NCBI GenBank assembly: GCA_023418055.1 | Contig: JAEZDP010000353.1 | Span: 1-9,009, forward strand | Direction: 5' to 3' | Length of the DNA: 9,009 bases | DNA from: Acidobacteriota bacterium | Lineage (GTDB): Bacteria > Acidobacteriota > Vicinamibacteria > Vicinamibacterales > Vicinamibacteraceae | In this document: piece after piece, positions 7,734 through 9,009 of the stretch | Layout of the letters: each line of letters begins with the position of its first letter | How positions within the stretch are numbered: position 1 is the first letter of the stretch | Made by a program: the position numbers and the translations under genes | The notes under the pieces: generated by a model | Seen by the model: only the letters and a program-made list of their open reading frames with translations | Databases searched by the model: none | What the model was told of the DNA's origin: nothing

Positions 7734-7766
7734 GACAGAAAAGGATACACCATTAGACTGGCGGGC

Positions 7767-8933
7767 ATGTCTGTCGACTCGAGCCGCCGAAACATCGCCC
7801 GCGGCCTGGCCGTCGCCCTGGCCGGGCTCGCACTTCCCACCCGCACGTCTGCGCACCAGCAGCCGGCGACGCCTTCCCGATCCGCGATCCCCGATCCCCG
7901 ATCCGCGATCCGCGATCCGCGATCCGCGATCCCCGGATCGTTGACCGACGTCGAGGGCATCCGGGTCGGCCATTTCACCGACCCGCGCCGGCCCACCGGA
8001 TGCACCGTCATCCTCTTCGATGAACCGGCCTCGGCCGGAGTCGACTACGACGGCTCCGCACCCGGCGAATCGATGGGCGTGATGCTGCAACCCGTAAGTC
8101 CACTCGAACGCATTCACGGCATCCTGCTGACGGGCGGCGGCCCCATGGGGCTCGGCGCCGTGTCCGGGGTCGTTGCCCATCTCGAGGAAACGGGTGCCGG
8201 CTACGACTGGGGGGTGCCCAACGTGCGCATTCCCATCGTGGTGGGCGCCGTCATCGACGACCTGTCGCTCGGCGACGGCAGAATCCGGCCAGATGCGGAC
8301 GCCGCACGCCAGGCGTGCAAGGCGGCCGCCGCCACGCCCGTCGCCGAGGGCAGCGTTGGCGTGGGGGCCGGCGCCACGGTCGGCAAGATGTTCCGATCGC
8401 GAGGGCTCACCGGCATGAAAGGCGGTGTGGGCACCGTCGCCATCCGCGCGGGCGACGTCGTCGTCGCGGCCCTGTCGGTGGTGAACGCCGCGGGCGACGT
8501 CGTGGACTGGCGCTCGGGGCGCATCGTCGCCGGTGCGCGCCGGCCCGACGGTACCTTTGCCGACAGCATGGCCCTGCTGCGTGGAGACCTCGAGGCCCGT
8601 CCGCGCGCCGACCTCCGCCTCGACGATGAACCCTTCAGGGCGACGACCGTGACGGTGATCGCCACCAACGTGGCCCTCGACAAGACCAGCCTCACCAAGC
8701 TGGCCATGATGGCCAACACCGGCGCGTCGCGGGCGGTGCGGCCCTACCACACGCAGGGCGATGGCGATCAGGTGCTGGCCGTGTCCACCAATCGCCTGAA
8801 GAGCCCTGCGTCGCTCACCGCGCTGGGTGCGGTTGCGGCCGATGCCGCGGCCCACGCCATCCTGCGGGGCGTGCAGCAGGCGACGGGGGTGGACGGCTGG
8901 CCCGCGGTGGGCACGGCCGGCGCGTCGGGCTGA
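7767..8933 (+). CDS. P1-family (S58, DmpA/NylC-like) N-terminal-nucleophile peptidase, exported
   Basis: Self-processing Ntn hydrolase; relatives cleave N-terminal amino acids or beta-/omega-amide bonds, and the substrate here is unknown. 388 aa. Residues 1-29 form an export signal with a twin-arginine-like motif SRRNIAR (6-12), a hydrophobic core ARGLAVALAGLAL and a TSA-H junction near 29, so likely Tat-exported. Residues 38-56 are encoded by a heptanucleotide array and form a Pro/Arg/Ser/Asp linker. The enzyme domain begins TDVEGIRVGHFTD (60-72). Family blocks follow: LLTGGGPMGLGAVSGVVAHLEE (120-141), GSVGVGAGATVGK (195-207), and ATTVTVIATN (292-301), where family comparison puts autocleavage before Thr293; the residue before it is Ala292, whereas NylC has Asn. 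RAVRPYHTQGDGDQVLAVST (322-341) follows. Upstream ribosome-binding sequence is weak. An in-frame TTG at 7941 could start a signal-less form. It is divergent from tRNA-Ser and probably monocistronic. Confidence 0.93.
   Translation: MSVDSSRRNIARGLAVALAGLALPTRTSAHQQPATPSRSAIPDPRSAIRDPRSAIPGSLTDVEGIRVGHFTDPRRPTGCTVILFDEPASAGVDYDGSAPGESMGVMLQPVSPLERIHGILLTGGGPMGLGAVSGVVAHLEETGAGYDWGVPNVRIPIVVGAVIDDLSLGDGRIRPDADAARQACKAAAATPVAEGSVGVGAGATVGKMFRSRGLTGMKGGVGTVAIRAGDVVVAALSVVNAAGDVVDWRSGRIVAGARRPDGTFADSMALLRGDLEARPRADLRLDDEPFRATTVTVIATNVALDKTSLTKLAMMANTGASRAVRPYHTQGDGDQVLAVSTNRLKSPASLTALGAVAADAAAHAILRGVQQATGVDGWPAVGTAGASG
7877..7932 (-). repeat. Second heptamer array (eight GGATCGC/GGATCGG units, inverted) inside the peptidase gene
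   Basis: Read on the minus strand from 7932, eight perfect-length heptamers have seventh base C,C,C,C,G,G,C,G. On the plus strand they are GCGATCC/CCGATCC and encode residues 38-56 of the peptidase, with a seven-residue periodicity (DPRSAIR). It is an inverted copy of the array at 7427-7482, agreeing at 54 of 56 positions. The unit has no stop codon in any frame on either strand, so the array can grow inside a gene; but a 7-base change shifts the downstream frame. Confidence 0.95.
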
Positions 8934-8936
8934 ATT

Positions 8937-8979
8937 CACCAGGGCCCGCGCTACCTGGGCCATGGCTGCTTCCCTGGTG
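8937..8979. terminator. Inverted repeat after the peptidase gene, possible terminator
   Basis: CACCAGGG (8937-8944) and CCCTGGTG (8972-8979) are perfect 8-bp inverted repeats 27 bases apart, starting 3 bases after the peptidase stop. A nested GCCC/GGGC (8944-8947, 8957-8960) shares one base with the outer arm. There is no T-run, and a Shine-Dalgarno follows 2 bases later, so it could instead be a leader structure of the next gene. Confidence 0.3.
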
Positions 8980-8991
8980 CCAGGAGGTCGA

Positions 8992-9009
8992 GTGCGCGTA
9001 CCATCGCCT
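8992..9009 (+). CDS. Possible start of the next gene (partial, cut by right edge)
   Basis: AGGAGGT (8982-8988), an excellent match to the anti-Shine-Dalgarno, is followed by CGA and a GTG at 8992 that opens six codons (start, R, V, P, S, P) to the window end. The spacing of 4 bases from GGAGG is short but usable. An alternative ATG at 8961 in another frame also stays open to the edge but lacks a ribosome-binding site. Nothing about the product can be said; the call rests on the Shine-Dalgarno alone. Confidence 0.3.

Overview
This is a high-GC bacterial window with little intergenic space. Third codon positions are so G/C-rich that long antisense shadow ORFs appear across most genes. Its style suggests a soil-type Acidobacteriota, perhaps class Vicinamibacteria: high GC, a lipoprotein amidohydrolase, a secreted P1 peptidase, and short GATC-containing heptanucleotide arrays next to a tRNA. 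That assignment is inference; no 16S or other decisive marker is present.

Left to right. Positions 1-79 hold, on the minus strand, the first 26 codons of a secreted protein that runs off the left edge. Positions 80-319 are non-coding, with two short GC-rich hairpins. Positions 320-7406 carry a compact minus-strand run, transcribed from right to left: gltX (glutamyl-tRNA synthetase), an FAD glycerol-3-phosphate dehydrogenase (GlpD type), a transglutaminase-like cysteine hydrolase overlapping glpD by an ATGA, a lipoprotein amidohydrolase of the YtcJ / amidohydrolase-3 type, and a GMC-family flavin oxidoreductase. Gaps are 18, -4, 65 and 27 bp, so co-transcription is plausible. The genes do not form one recognised pathway.

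Positions 7407-7766 hold the upstream side of gltX and a minus-strand tRNA-Ser(GCU) with an encoded CCA. An array of eight GGATCGC/GGATCGG heptamers running into four GATCGG hexamers starts 20 bp upstream of the gltX start codon. Only 64 bp separate the tRNA 5' end from the start of a plus-strand P1-family (DmpA/NylC-like, S58) peptidase at 7767-8933. That gene has a Tat-like signal peptide.

The most unusual feature is a second eight-heptamer array, in the opposite orientation, inside the peptidase reading frame between the signal peptide and the enzyme domain. Seven is not a multiple of three and the heptamer has no stop codon in any frame on either strand. Gain or loss of one unit would therefore frameshift the enzyme, which is the architecture of a phase-variable contingency locus. 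The two arrays match as inverted repeats at 54 of 56 positions and bracket the tRNA. The right edge (8934-9009) contains an inverted repeat and a strong Shine-Dalgarno that may begin another plus-strand gene.
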